The position numbers and the translations under genes are program-made. Positions 1 through 11,511 of a DNA stretch of 23,597 nucleotides are shown in pieces. Each line of letters begins with the position of its first letter. Positions within the stretch are counted from its first letter, which is position 1. Origin of the DNA: Euplotes cf. woodruffi 2 WChen-2021 (lineage: Eukaryota > Ciliophora > Spirotrichea > Euplotida > Euplotidae); assembly GCA_021441665.1 (NCBI GenBank), contig JAGYYN010042588.1, positions 1 through 23,597 on the forward strand. Direction: 5' to 3'. Under the pieces are notes generated by a model. That model was not told the origin of the DNA, ran no database searches, and worked only from the letters and a program-made list of their open reading frames with translations.

Positions 1-4
1 GCAT

Positions 5-648
5 ATGATATTGTGACTCTTGAATCGCGGTCTCAAGAACCAATTCGACAGAAGTAAAGTCACATTTGCAGATGATAGCTTGCTGAATCAATATGATCTA
101 AATGAGTCTACTAAAATTAATAATCAAAATGTCAGTCTAGCTCAGAACTACAGTCAGTTGTTACCGAATACAAGCTCAATAGATCTTTCTAAAAATCTGA
201 GTGAATTTCAAAGCCAGCGGTGGGGCGATATCAATCAAAGCCGAGCAAATAAGCCTAAAGCTGAGGTAATGATAATAATTTCTCGCTTATAAGGATTTAG
301 ATTAAATTCGGGTTCACAATAATTCTTTAAGTCGATATAAATCTATAATTACCAAATACCAGTATTTATCAAAATACTGAGTTTAATATAAAATTGTGAG
401 AATCAAAATATTAATCTGAAACTAATCACGGAATTGTTTAGCCATTGCAGGCTAAAAATATCTACGCATCAAAGATATTTATTGATCGAAATGAAAGAGA
501 CAGAAATCGTAGACTTCGAGATAAAGCTGCAGATATCAAAAAATACCTTGGGCAAGTCGCGAATATCTACAGCAACAGTGTATCGAGGCAAGGTATGGTA
601 AACAAGTCGTACGATACAATTGACATCCAGAGGAAGTCTTACTTGTAA
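5..648 (+). CDS. Unknown small basic protein, possibly 5'-partial
   Basis: No family recognised. Exon 1 runs to 265. An intron of 176 nt (266-441, ending TTTAG) or 185 nt (to 450, ending TTGCAG) follows, and both acceptors keep the frame. Exon 2 ends at TAA 646-648. The ATG at 5 followed by an in-frame TGA (Cys) gives about 155 residues, but the frame is open to the window edge, so the true start may lie outside. The protein is hydrophilic and rich in Asn, Ser and Gln, with a charged segment encoded around 480-530 (RNERDRNRRLRDKAADIKK) that should be helical. The intron is much longer than the 25-30 nt usual here. The gene converges on the NBAS-like gene with only 44 bp between the two stops. 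Confidence 0.55.
266..441 (+). other. Unusually long intron (176 nt; alternative end 450)
   Basis: The stretch begins GTAATG, is AT-rich, has stops in all frames and ends TTTAG at 441, or TTGCAG at 450. It is about six times the usual intron length in this window. Coding sense resumes right after it in frame. I see no RNA gene or second coding segment inside it. Confidence 0.5.
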
Positions 649-692
649 GTTCAATGTTTGCTGATTTAAATTTTAAATAAATTGAATATCAT

Positions 693-3600
693 TTAGAAAT
701 CTCAATATTTTAATAACTCATTCTGCAGGTTTTTAATCTTTTGGATACTGTCACTCGATGACTCTGAAGACTCGTAGATTTCAGGGATTCAATCGATTAG
801 ATCTTGCACGATCGACATCAGGTTCTTTGGACTGCTGTTGATTTTGTTAAAGATTTCGTCTAAAATATGGTGATGAATAACTGCTTACCGATGGGGATTA
901 TTGAAAACGATGTTGATAGAAACATCTGGATGTCGTTGTGAACGTCAATGTATTTCATTATGATGAAAACTTTCTTTATAAACATCCCGAGATATAGCAT
1001 TCCTTCGTCAAAATCTGTGATTCCAAGCTTATTTAAGATATATGAAGCGTATAAAATATTAGTCTCAACTAAGTGGAGTGAAAGTTCGTAATATATCAAA
1101 AATTTGTTATCTGAGAGAAGAGTATTTTCAATAGACTTCTTCATATAGTCATGCACTGCTCTCTCCTCTTCAGTTCTTGTGTATTCTTTAATCAGATATG
1201 TCGTGTATGATTTCGGTATCTTAAATTCATTGAAAATTGCCTTATTTATAGTAAAGTACAAAGGCAAGTAGAATTGAGGAAAGAAGCTCATAAGTTCTTT
1301 GATTTCTAAACCAATTTAATTAGTTGCATTTACCTTTAGACAAGCTTTCGTCATACCTTCCATATACATTGCATGCAAGGTAATAAAAACTAGGTGATCT
1401 GCCGAGCTTATGTCAATATTTCTTAAGGAATATTTCTTTATTTACTATCTTCCCTCATATTTTCATCGTAAGTCTAAATTTAAATTTTACCATTACATAC
1501 TCTTATTTCATTAGCGATAATCAGATCGAGTTGTTCTTTGGTCTCTGCCTTTTTAAGTGATTCAAGGATATCGAATTGGCTTTGGTTTCTCTGACTCTGC
1601 TTCTTTTTCTTGCCTTTGATCCTCTGTTCCTTTTGCTTTATCCTATCGAGTGATAAGCAGCACTTACTTAATGCTGTTGGTCACTGACTCAATTTCTGTA
1701 ATCAGCAACTTTATCCTATTTAAAGTCAGACGAGCACAGAGGAGATAGAAGATTTAGGAATTACTTGTATTTTAAGTGCGACAGTTGGTCGTCGATGTTT
1801 GGCTCATCGACATCGTTTAAATCTAACCCTTCGCTGTTTTTAATCATGTATATTAAGTTCTTCTGCTTGTTGAATTTATTATCCTCTTGGTCGTCGGTGT
1901 TGTCTTTGCATATGAACAGTCACTTAGCAAGAGAGACTAGTGCAGAGATGCAAGCGCTGTATGACTGAAGTTCAGACTCTTCATCTGCGACTTCGTCTTC
2001 TCGAAGCCTTGCGAAATGCTGAAATACGATTTTGTATCCTTCAGTAATTGAGATGAATTCATCATCGATGTTGCAGATTCTTCAGACGAGATATTCCTCC
2101 AGCCTATCCATATTGGCCTCAAGGTCTGTAAGGTACGTGTAGATACAGCTAAATAATTAACAGGAGGCTTTTACCTTTTGAAGTCGGCCATTGTGTTTAA
2201 GTGGACGGTTTCTTTATCATTATGGTACCCCATATTTAAAACCAAATCGACATATATATTCGCGACTGTGTCGATAATCTCGTAATCAGTTATATGCAAG
2301 ATGCAGGTGCGTAACAGATTCTGCTTTCGCTTTAAAATATTTGAATCTGGAGTATCAATGTTTATGACCTTCAAGATGATATCAATTATTTTGTCTGTAT
2401 GATTTGGGTAGCTTGAGAAGTAATTCTCAACATACCCCATAATCATATTTGCAATCTTCCTTGACTCTAAATTATCATAAGGCTAATTTATATACCGTTG
2501 TTTTGTCCGATTGGATCTGTTACACATTTACTCCATCTTTTTAATAAAGCTTTTATAGCTCATTTGAGGATCAAGTACTCCTGTGATCTATCTGCAAACA
2601 TGAAGATGTTGTTTTGCAGCTCAAAAATCAATTCTTCATATCGTTCAACTTTATTTGTCCGAATGAATAATTCCTCAACAAGTTCGTTTCTCTGGTAGAG
2701 ATCAATTAGCGTAGGCAGGCTGATCTTTGCATCTGTTCAGTTAGTGTTATCAAATCTTTCGATTGTAAAGTCGACGAGATTCAGAAATAATGCATATTCT
2801 CTAGCTGAGTCAGAGGTACTATCAAGATTGGATAGAAGCTTTTGGTGTGAAGAAATCAGCATTACGATATCTTCATCATCGTCTTCCGATTTGCATTGCC
2901 TCGCAGCTGCTTTAAATTCGTCTGACATATTTTGAATGATGACCTTTTCAAGCATTGCGTAGATTTGAGGGTCCTTTTTGAATGCTTTTGGTAAATCAAA
3001 TTTCTTTTGTGTAAGTGCAACATTTGCGTACATTTTTACAACATCGTAAACTCTTTCTTCGCCTTCGATCATCCTTTGTAGTTTAATTCAATCGTGGATC
3101 GACATCAGTAATGTGTCGTTACCTATTATCGATCCAATTTTCAATGTAAGTGAAGATGTCACATCAGATATGATAATTTGAATGATCTCATCGACTTTAA
3201 CTTGTTTTTCTTCTCACTGAGGAAGCAAGATTAGCTCATCTAAGTCTCTAAACTTGTATTCTTTGGTCTTTGTGACTCTATATAGCAAAAGAGCATCTGC
3301 GATTTCACATAATTTGTTCCACTTGCGCCTTTCATCTTTTCGATCTTTAACATCGTTGATGTTGATGAATTCATCTAAGTTAGAGGAAATATCGTTGATT
3401 TTGCTGCAATTTCTAACGCTGTGTTTGAACATTTCATTTATGATCATATCACACCCGTCAACTGGGTTTATAAACAGATTGGCAACTCACATTTTATCTG
3501 TTATTGACTTCAAAGAGTCCAAGTCGTGATATTCATCAAGAAACGCGTATAAATGAGTAAGGTAATGGTTTGTGTATACTCTTTCGTTATTTGTTAACGA

Positions 3601-6033
3601 TACGATCTCCTTGACTCATTGGAAGTAATCCTACATTAACTTAGTATAAAATACTTACCTCAATGAAGCTATCTTCGTCCATCAAGAACCTAAATCTCTC
3701 GTATGATGTATCGAATCTCATTACATCTTTTAAATCGTAGCCAGTGGTTAGAGTATTTTGGTTCCTTCGAATTGAAAATAACTTAGACACTTCAAATGCA
3801 GCAATCGTATCGAAGTCCAGCTCTTTTATGCCTCTTTTGAGACCTGTCATGAGTAGGAAGTAAGCTTTACTCGGTTTTATTTGCTCCAAGAATATTCTTT
3901 TCGCTGCAATCTGATATGGAACTGGATCGTAGATATTTAAATCTGAGCAAGTTAACGTTGTGTGAGTATCTAAAGCACTTTTACACCTGTATTTACCTTT
4001 ATTCTGACGATTCCCTGAAGGTAACATGTTGAGTCAAAATTTATCAGTCATTAAGCTTGCATCAACATTTTCCAAAACTTGAACGTAATGCTTGCTATAT
4101 GCATCCTGATCGATCTCTCTTAACGCGAGTAATAGATCTTCAATTGGAGTTTCTTCGATGATTCAGACTGAGTTTAAATAGTAAACGATATCGATATAAG
4201 TTAGTGTTGAAAATGTCTCCCAGTCAATAATTTCATTCTGACTTTCGTCTTTAAATGCATCGACAATGACTTGGTACTGGTCAAGCTTGAATTCCTTCTC
4301 GAGTAACTGGTAGATAAGCTCAATCGAGCTGTAACTTAACCCTCCAAATTTAAATTCTTGGTTGGTTGTAAAGTCAAGATTGACTAACGTCTCGATCCCA
4401 GTTTTGATAAGTTCTCTCTGAACGTTGACAAAGTCAATCGCATCATATTTCTGTATATTCTTGATAGGAGCAGCGTTGCTCAGTCACTGAGTAATAATAT
4501 ACTCTGGATCTTTAATTTTGGATAGCAACATCTCAATATCCTTTAGTGTTCTGTTTGAGCTTTCCCACGACTTTCGAAGCATTACGTTACTCGCAATTCT
4601 CGAGTCTGATAACTTATTCGCGATATCGAGGGCTTGAGCGATATCGCCTTCAAAAGCTATCTGGTGGATGATCTTTTCTTTGTCAAGAGGAATAAATACT
4701 TTTTCGATGTAGATTTTTCAAGTACAATCGGTCGCTAGCTTTCATAAAACAACTGAGTCGCCGTATTCGAGAGCAAGCACGATTTTATTCGACATGTCTG
4801 TGATTAAAACATTCTCATGCGCGTTTTGCAGATTTATACCGTATACTTTGTGACGGTTTGATGCTGTTCAAATCATATATTCACAAGTATTGCTTTGTGT
4901 TTTTGATTCCTCAATTCAATCTTCAAATTTAAGATATGATAGATAACCGATAGTTGAATCTGGATCAAAATTGTAATCGTATTCTTTAACTTTCTGCAGA
5001 AATTTATCTTCATCAATCGAGTACTGAATCAGTCGAACTCCATCAGCTAAGATATAAACTCGTTCTGACGATATGAATTTAATTCAGTTTAGCTGTCTGA
5101 TTCCATTAAGGACTGTAATTGCATCTCGATTCTCAGTTGTCTTTACTGAAAGTACATCATGAACATTATCAGGAGGTCTCTCAGCGTTCTGGTCTTTTAG
5201 AGCGACGTTCATGATTTTGACAACTGTCTCTGTGTTAGCTCTTCTTCATCATAGACCACCAAGGATTCCAGGATTGCCATTGCGATACGAATTGCAAGCG
5301 ACAAGGAACCCACTGTAAGTATTCTCAACTGTGATTACATCAATCATATCTCTGTTCAGCTGGAATCGAATCTCTTTTGTCTTTGTATACAGTAGTCAGT
5401 TAAGATTTTGGTTTATTAACATAACAATGCTATCAAACACTCGAATGATTGTCTGTGTTTGTGGTGTCACATACGCTATCAACTTCATATCAAGGTAAGA
5501 CTTAGGATCGATGTATGAATATCGCATATCTTCGTCACTGTTTGTCTCGATGTACAAAGCATTATTGAACTTGAATACCAGCTTTGAGTTAATCATCGCT
5601 AAAGGCTGTCCCTTGGATTCTATATATTACATCAAGGCTGAGTATTTACTACAGATGCTTATTGGCTTGAACTTATTCGTGATTTTATAGATCCAATAAT
5701 AAGTGCTGTGATCATTCAAATCATTTCCCTCTCTTACGACTTTAAAGCAGATCCACCTAAATATTCGGTAAATGCAAGAATTAGATAAAATATTATTTAC
5801 TTTTGATTATCTAATTGCTGCTTCTGCTCCTCGACTTCGACAAGACAAGTATCAATGTTGTGATGAGTGGGTATCTCGAATATGTCTTCAACGTTGTCAT
5901 TGAGTCCTTCAGACTCGATCTTTCAGATATCCAAGATGTAGTTCGAGTTGTATCTGTACTCATATCCAGCCTGATCAAAGTTAGGGTCTTTTAGACCTTT
6001 TCCTTTCAGTTGTTTGGTTCATAAGAAATCCAT
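693..6033 (-). CDS. NBAS/Rod/Sec39-family large tether subunit
   Basis: Ten short introns (25-49 nt: 5757-5800, 5620-5649, 3631-3658, 2467-2495, 2149-2174, 1716-1764, 1643-1667, 1474-1500, 1306-1333, 860-888) and one +1 frameshift at AAA-TAA-A (1438-1440) give exactly 1,674 residues. ATG at 6033 is the first in frame. Residues 1 to about 430 are beta-rich and propeller-like; the rest is helical solenoid. Around residues 465-492 the pattern RKSWESS, SKIKDPEYIITQC and LS matches what I recall of human NBAS (QWRKS, LSKIK, LHECLE), and the TGA at 4484-4486 falls on the family cysteine. NBAS/Sec39 forms the ER Dsl1/NRZ tether with ZW10 and RINT1; Rod (KNTC1) is the kinetochore relative. Family membership comes from the motif only, so NBAS and Rod cannot be separated here. 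Confidence 0.6.
1438..1440 (-). promoter_or_regulatory. +1 frameshift site AAA-TAA-A in NBAS-like gene
   Basis: After the 27-nt intron 1474-1500 the frame reads TYDENMREDSK, then TAA. Skipping the T continues as KEIFLKK through to the next intron. Without this +1 step the ten-intron model is one base out of frame overall. Confidence 0.75.
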
Positions 6034-6340
6034 ATTGATTTTCCTAATTAATTCTTTAAGGAATTTTCAATTTTATAATAGATAAGAACTCATATCAAGA
6101 TTTATCAAAATAAATACTTAATGCATTTTTATTTTAAAAATAAAATTACTAGAATTAAAGCTAATTTTTATATTAAAAATTATGGTTTTTTCTTGAGATT
6201 TTAAATATCAAAAATATCAGATATTTACATTATAATTTATTTTTTTAACATGAAAATGATTCGGTTATAAAATATTTAATTTGTATTAAAATTCATTTCA
6301 ATAAATATTGACTCTTACACAAAATATAAATGCATATTCT
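6034..6340. other. Non-coding spacer between two minus-strand genes
   Basis: About 300 very AT-rich bases between the NBAS-like start and the importin alpha stop. All frames are closed by many stops. I see no RNA gene, repeat family or telomeric repeat. It should hold the NBAS-like promoter and the importin alpha 3' flank. One ATTGAAAT string (minus strand, near 6294-6303) resembles the Euplotes crassus chromosome-breakage motif, but such strings are common in AT-rich DNA. Confidence 0.6.
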
Positions 6341-7971
6341 TTAGAAATGCATTTGATCGTTTTCAATTGGTTGCAGCTCTGTGCCTTGCGTTTCGTACTC
6401 TTCGAATTTATAAAATCTCGATACCAACTTTGCAACTTCTTCTCTTACGTCAGCATTGCTGTGGTCTATAAGATCGTCGATAAGGTCAACGCCCTGGATT
6501 TCTTGGAATAAAAACGCAAGCGTGTTGTAAGCTAAATTTTCGTTGTAAGTACTATTGAGCATTTCATAGATAAGCTTAAGTCACTCGACAACAATTTTCA
6601 CGTTAGTTCTTGTCAGTTTTAATAGCATCGATTGTAATCTCGAGAATTCCTTGTCGACAAATGAAGTCAATAAAGCCATTTTCAATATCAGAATTAGCCT
6701 CGCGTAGGTGTGAGTAAAGTTCAAGACTCTCATTGCTTTTTATTACTCAAGAGCAAATAAAATTAATAACTTCGACGACTAACTTCGTATCAGAGTTGCT
6801 GAAGAGTAACAGGCACTCTTTTATTAGTTTAATTATGCTCTAAGATCAGCTTGAGGCCGTCATTGAAGGAAATAACGATATTGTGCATGATGAGGATTAA
6901 CATCACCTTCCACTCGTCTTTCTTCGGAACCATAAATAGTTTTGATATGTATAGAATTAAGTTATTTTTAACCGCAAACTCGATGTAGTAATTATCCTTA
7001 ATTGAGGAGATCTTGCAGAGGCACTCGAGACAGGCGCCTATAATGCTCTTGTCTTTTGATTTCAAGTGGCCGAGCAACATCTTGACCAAATCATCATTGA
7101 TGCATTCCTCCCCTAAGTAATTTATTCAGGTGGAGAGGATTATCAGTGAGTTTACTAGATTTTCAGATTGCGGACTGTCATTGAAGAATTTCGATACAAA
7201 AGGATAGATATCCGCAATGTCGCTTACTTTCAATAAATTATTGTATTTTGTTAGCGATTTAATGATCAGCAGTAGCAAACTAGCTAACTCTGGTAGCTCT
7301 TTAGATACTGCCAGGTCTCAGATACTCGGGAGGATGCTGAAAATGTTGCTTTCAATTAGATAATCTTTGACTTTTATGCTAACAACAGATAAATTTAAAA
7401 ACAATAAAATCACGTTATGTCAAATTTCAGTTCTGGACTCGCTGATGTTTTGAGGCAGATATAAGTAATCAAATATCTTATCGAGAATGCCTCAAGAAAT
7501 CAGGTAGTTGGTGGCTTTGTAGTCAAGCTCAACTGAGTAAAAGCTAATGCACGAAAGTATTTTTATTATCGCTTCTCAGGCATTTGCGTTATTTTTCTTC
7601 ATGACTTCAGATAAAACTTGAATGTTTTCTTGCTTATACACAATATAAGCAAACTTTTCGTGCCACTGGTTCAGAGAAAGATAAGCGATATGCAGAATTA
7701 TGTTGTTCAATGCCTCCTCATTAGTTTCTTCCAAAAGCATGTAGACGAGATTCTCCATTTTCTCTATATTTTCAAGATTATTGAGTGATTCGATTGGAAT
7801 TAGGTTATTTTTCGTGACTCCAGCACTGGTTAGCATTCTTTTCGCTTGAAAGATCTCATGCTTTTTCTTTTTTCGAAGAGAAATAATGCACTCCTCTCTT
7901 TTGCGTTTGGGGTCATCAATGTTGATATTGAAAAAGTCTTTAATTCGAGCGAGTTGTTTTTTGTCCTCCAT
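6341..7971 (-). CDS. Importin alpha (karyopherin alpha), two +1 frameshifts
   Basis: Nuclear import adaptor: it binds nuclear localisation signals through armadillo repeats and importin beta through its N-terminal IBB domain. The IBB is clear at residues about 18-46 (KRKREECIISLRKKKKHEIF), with basic clusters as in the family. Helical armadillo-like repeats follow (for example EIxHNVILLFLNLS, GLKLILEHN) up to an acidic, glutamate-rich tail. There is no intron. The frame breaks twice at stops: AAT-TAA-A (6829-6831) and AAC-TAA-C (6603-6605). Skipping one T at each gives 542 residues, the usual family length. These two contexts lack the common AAA codon. TGA at several positions reads as Cys. 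The start codon is the first ATG and lies 50 bp from the stop of the next gene upstream. Confidence 0.85.
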
Positions 7972-8021
7972 TTTTAATTTTTTATTATCACTAAATAATT
8001 GGGAGTTTAGATATACTCACT

Positions 8022-8423
8022 TTACTTCAAATAATCTCTAAAGAGGCGAGCTGGTGGTTTAATTATATTCTTGCCATTAATAATAAATTGAAATGTTACT
8101 GCTATGAAAACTATCATCAAAGCGAAGATAGATCTAGCCAGTATTTGTCTCTTTAAGTTCATGTTGAAGTGCATGTATCAATTCATCAATGTTGTTCCAC
8201 TTTTGTTTTGTAAAAGATCCGTTTTTATGATTAAATTCACTTTTGTTGTCTTCGTTTGCATCTTCAGGTATCACATTGCCATTACTTGGATTTACTAAAT
8301 TTGGATCTAAATACGTTATACTTATTTTCGAAAATATTAAATAAATTATTGAAGCAAATCTGATTTATAGATATTAAATCAATTACATACTTTTTATAGT
8401 AATTTTGATACTTTGATCATCAT
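8022..8423 (-). CDS. Small membrane protein, 5' part tentative
   Basis: No family recognised. The firm part (8022 to about 8310) encodes a hydrophilic Asn-rich stretch, a charged helix (WNNIDELIHALQHELKE), a +1 frameshift at GGC-TAG-A (8134-8136), then a hydrophobic segment (SIFALMIVFIAVTFQFIING) and a basic tail ending RDYLK at TAA 8022-8024. This looks like a single-pass, nearly tail-anchored protein. One whole-codon model of 122 residues starts at ATG 8423, shifts at CTA-TAA (8394-8396) and splices out 8360-8390 (31 nt); its N-terminus is also hydrophobic. That 5' model is weakly supported. Confidence 0.45.
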
Positions 8424-8498
8424 TTTGATATTTTGTCTTAAATGTATCTTCAACCTATAACGAATGTATTAAGACACAAGACTAAAACCCGGTTAAGT

Positions 8499-9584
8499 CT
8501 AAAGCCTTTCCTTAAATTCACTGAGAGCATCATCGTCCTTATTAATGCCGTAATATTCCTTCGCGTACTTGATGACCTCATCAAAGTCGCACTTGATACT
8601 GAGGCAATTTTTGAGTCTGCGCTTGATTTCCTTGATCCTCGGGTAGCTTTCTCTGACATTGTGATTGATTTGTGTGTCGGTGCCGAGAGGAATTTCACCT
8701 TTGACGACCCTCCGCGCTTCGTTCTTTGTATTCTTGTTGATTTTTATCTCTCTGTAAGCCATGTTAATATATTCTTGCAGCTGCTGGAATCTCTTGAGTG
8801 ACTGCTGGTTTTCAGCAGGAGAGCTCATGAACTTTTGTATGATTCTATCCTCTACAGTCTTCAAAGTCTCTTCTTTCGTCATCATCAGCTCGGAGGTTGT
8901 TTTGTTATCAATTCGACGGTTGAGTGACTGATTGATCAGCCCTGCGTATTTCTTTCTTTCTGGTGAAGCAAGAGCAGCTATTTGATTCCCGATTTGTGAC
9001 CGGTTAACTGTACTTTCACACCTTCTTGATTTAAGTCTAAATGAATGTAAATGAATCCCTACCATCTGTTGGCATTGTAGTCTTTTTGTGAACAGATAGA
9101 CAGCGATCTTAGATTATTTGGAGTTAAGCAAGCTCGTTTTGGCTCCCTTCTTCTTGAATTAGCTTTTGCTGTTTGAGGATGCTCACTTTTAGCTTTTTCA
9201 ATGCCCACTCATGAAAAGGTTCTTTTATTAGGCTTAATGATTTTTCTGCCTTGACCGTATCGTTTACCTGTATTATATAGTATTATCAAAAATTTACTTA
9301 AGGAAAGCCACAATTAGCTAATTTTTAAGTTAGATAATCAAGTACAACCAGCCTTGTGTATTTTTGTATCAGTCCAAAAGTGGATCAAACATAAAGTACA
9401 TTTAACTAATTTATTACCTCTTTCAAGAACAGTGTCTATTTTCTGTGCTTTTTCATTAAAATTAATTTTGACCGAGTATTCTGAATTATTTTCGATTTTG
9501 TGCAGCAGATTAATGTTATTAAGCTTTTTGATGTTTTTAATATTCTCCACGATCATGTTATTTAATCGGTTTTTCTATACCCAT
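8499..9584 (-). CDS. Unknown protein with C2HC-like zinc finger
   Basis: The model has 326 residues: ATG 9584, +1 frameshift at AAA-TAA-C (9558-9560), intron 9268-9345 (78 nt), intron 9037-9062 (26 nt), stop TAG 8499-8501. Splicing at 9345 keeps a Cys codon and gives C-x2-C-x10-H-x3-C around residues 70-88 (KCTLCLIHFW, HKAGC), similar to but shorter than C2HC fingers such as ZC2HC1. The next part is basic (KPNKRTF, NSRRREPKR). The C-terminal 180 residues are charged and helical (KRFQQLQEYINMAYREIKIN). A frameshift at the final CTT-TAG-A would add about 17 residues; I treat it as the end. Another splice choice with two extra frameshifts is possible but less economical. Function unknown. Confidence 0.6.
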
Positions 9585-9612
9585 CGCATTAGCAATAAAA
9601 GTTAGATAGTTT

Positions 9613-10024
9613 TTAAAGCCTACTGGGGTGGTATTGAGGACCGAAGCCAAATCTCCGGCGGTTTGCAGTTTTAAACAACTTGTTCTTCATTGTCACTGGA
9701 CGCATCCTCCCTTGCGCATCGATCTTGTCGTTGTATTGCGACAATACTGTGGATATGTGCTTGTTCTTCTGCTTAATACTGACTAACGGTTCGTCGTGAC
9801 GTTTCTCTAGGTTCAACGTTGACTGCAACTTCTGCTTGTTAATGTCTTTGGCAACGATTTTGTCGTTTAGCTTATCCATGTACTCGCCGAATTTGGACTT
9901 ATTTAGATCTATTCATGCTGTGCGCTGTGCTGCCTTTTTCTGAGAAAATTATGCTTTTGTACTTCTTCTGGAAATGCTCGCTTTTTAAGCATGCTTGAGA
10001 CAGCAAATCGTCGTCGTAATTCAT
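9613..10024 (-). CDS. Unknown 136-residue basic protein
   Basis: No family recognised. ATG 10024 begins an acidic start (MNYDDDLLSQ). A +1 frameshift at AAA-TAA-G (9899-9901) follows MNRSK and continues KSKFGEYMDKLNDK. The tail is basic with aromatic and proline residues (RRRFGFGPQYHPSRL) before TAA at 9613-9615. No intron; 411 coding bases after the skip is a whole number of codons. It lies only 28 bp from the start of its downstream neighbour in the same orientation. The composition suggests a small structural or nucleic-acid-binding protein, but nothing decides this. Confidence 0.6.
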
Positions 10025-10136
10025 ATTTATAATTTTATATTCAATGATTTTAAATTTAAATAAACCATTCAAACAAAGGAAATCATTAATTATAGTTAAG
10101 ATATATTTGGATCATTTAGTTGACTTGAAATTTAAT

Positions 10137-11511
10137 CTATTGCTTGTTGAACTTCATGCTTGTATTCCGAACCAAGTTTCCTGTAAACTCCTCCTTTCTT
10201 TTCGGCAAAGTACAAGGTGTCATTGTACTAATGCTTTCCTTTAATATTTTCTTTGGTGAGATCTTTTCAGGTGTATTAAAACTGACCGGTGTAACGCGTT
10301 TAATTTTCTTTGATAATATCTCATCAATAGGAAACATTTCAGGGTTATTTTTAAGTGCTTTTAAGCGTCTTTTCTCTCGAATAAGTCTCGCTTTCTCTAA
10401 ATATTCGCATTATAAGCCAGGTGATGCTTACCAGGGTATTCATCATACCATTTTGGTTGATAAAACCTATTATACATCATATCTTTATTTCGGTCGTTCT
10501 TTCGGTAAGATAGGTGTGAAGAATTGAGCTGGACTTCCATCACTTCACGCATAGTTATTTTTGCTATATCTCTTCTTAGCTAACTCCGACAAAAACGCGT
10601 CTTCCTGCTGTACATTTATAACTCCATCTGATTGTTATTTTTAGTCACAAATTTTGGATCTTTACTTGTGAATCATAAACTTTTTGTTTTTGCGCTGCTT
10701 GTCTAAAATATTACTTGTACAGATGCGACTTCATTGCTTTATCGATTCTCTCTAATTTATTCGCTTTAATGATCTCTTCTCGAATCTCTTCAGTCTTCTG
10801 TTTTTCGAACTCGGAGAGTTGAGCCTGCAGGCTTTTATTTATTTTGCTCAGCTCCAAGCTGTTTTTATAGTCAAAAGGCTGGATATCCTTGCTTCCAGCA
10901 GAGTTATTTGAAAAATTACGGGTTATCAGCTTATTTATGCGAGATCTTCTCATTGCTGATGAACGAGTTCTAAGTTAATTAGCAACAGTTACAGCTTACA
11001 TTGTGGATAAAGTCAGTGTCGGGATTTAGCAGCAACTTCATGTCGTTTCCGTAAGTATAGTTACTTAGTAAAGTCCCAAATTCTCTATTCGATAACAGCT
11101 AAATATTTACATTTTGATCAGTCGACCTGTGTCGCTCGTTCAGCCTGGCTAGCTTATCAATTTCACTTGTAAAATTAACACTTTAAACTTACGACTTCTG
11201 GTGTTGAAAGGCTTTGAGCTCTGCTGTTTGTTCATCATGTCTTCGTTGGCGAAGGTTGCTGATCTCCATCATTTGCTGTTTTCTCTGGACTTCATAAGCG
11301 TGGTTTTGGTTTCTCTCGTGCTGTACTCTTTGCATATTGAGCTCCCGTTCGAAATTGTGCTTTTGATTGCTGTGCACTAAGTACTGGTTTGCAATACTCT
11401 TCTTCAGCCTTTCCTCCTATAGCCACGGCGATGAAGGAGTCAATAGTGCTAGATAGTTGTTAGTTAATTTACCTCTCGTTGCATTTGGAGTGCGAATATG
11501 TTACTAGACAT
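10137..11511 (-). CDS. Coiled-coil protein, tandem paralogue 1, six frameshift sites
   Basis: Function not recognised; likely cytoskeletal. Introns: 11417-11472, 11166-11192, 11085-11110, 10970-10999, 10397-10431. Frameshift sites: AAG-TAA-C 11061, AAA-TAA-G 10931, AAG-TAA-T 10711, AAG-TAA-A 10662, TTA-TAA 10616 (+2), AAA-TAA-A 10485. With these the model is exactly 397 residues. N-terminal coiled coil (residues about 10-100, KKSIANQYLVHSNQKHN), central charged helix (DYKNSLELSKINKSLQAQL), then a conserved aromatic block CSDGSPAQFFTP and YNRFYQPKWYDEYP, then a basic tail. The same blocks, order and last intron position occur in the neighbour at 11815-13090. The Cys of CSDGSP is TGA here and TGT there. 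Confidence 0.7.

Noticed and set aside
2171-2446. Separate small genes suggested by individual open frames within 860-5600
   Set aside because: They join through 25-49-nt introns, TGA-Cys codons and one frameshift into one continuous protein.
6294-6303. ATTGAAAT strings resembling the Euplotes crassus chromosome-breakage motif (also near 679-688, 8086-8095, 13167-13176, 13897-13906)
   Set aside because: The motif is short and AT-rich, so many chance copies are expected; at least one copy (8086-8095) lies inside coding sequence. No telomere or end evidence supports use.
7988-8025. A GTAAAG...TTTAG intron that would join the small membrane protein in frame to importin alpha
   Set aside because: The borders fit and the frame happens to match (one chance in three), but importin alpha normally begins with its IBB domain and a membrane anchor in front would be unexpected.
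9297-9320. Two extra frameshift sites in the 8499-9584 gene (AGC-TAA and GCT-TAA readings)
   Set aside because: A single 78-nt intron (9268-9345) gives an open frame with no shift and preserves the C2HC-like spacing, so it is the simpler model.
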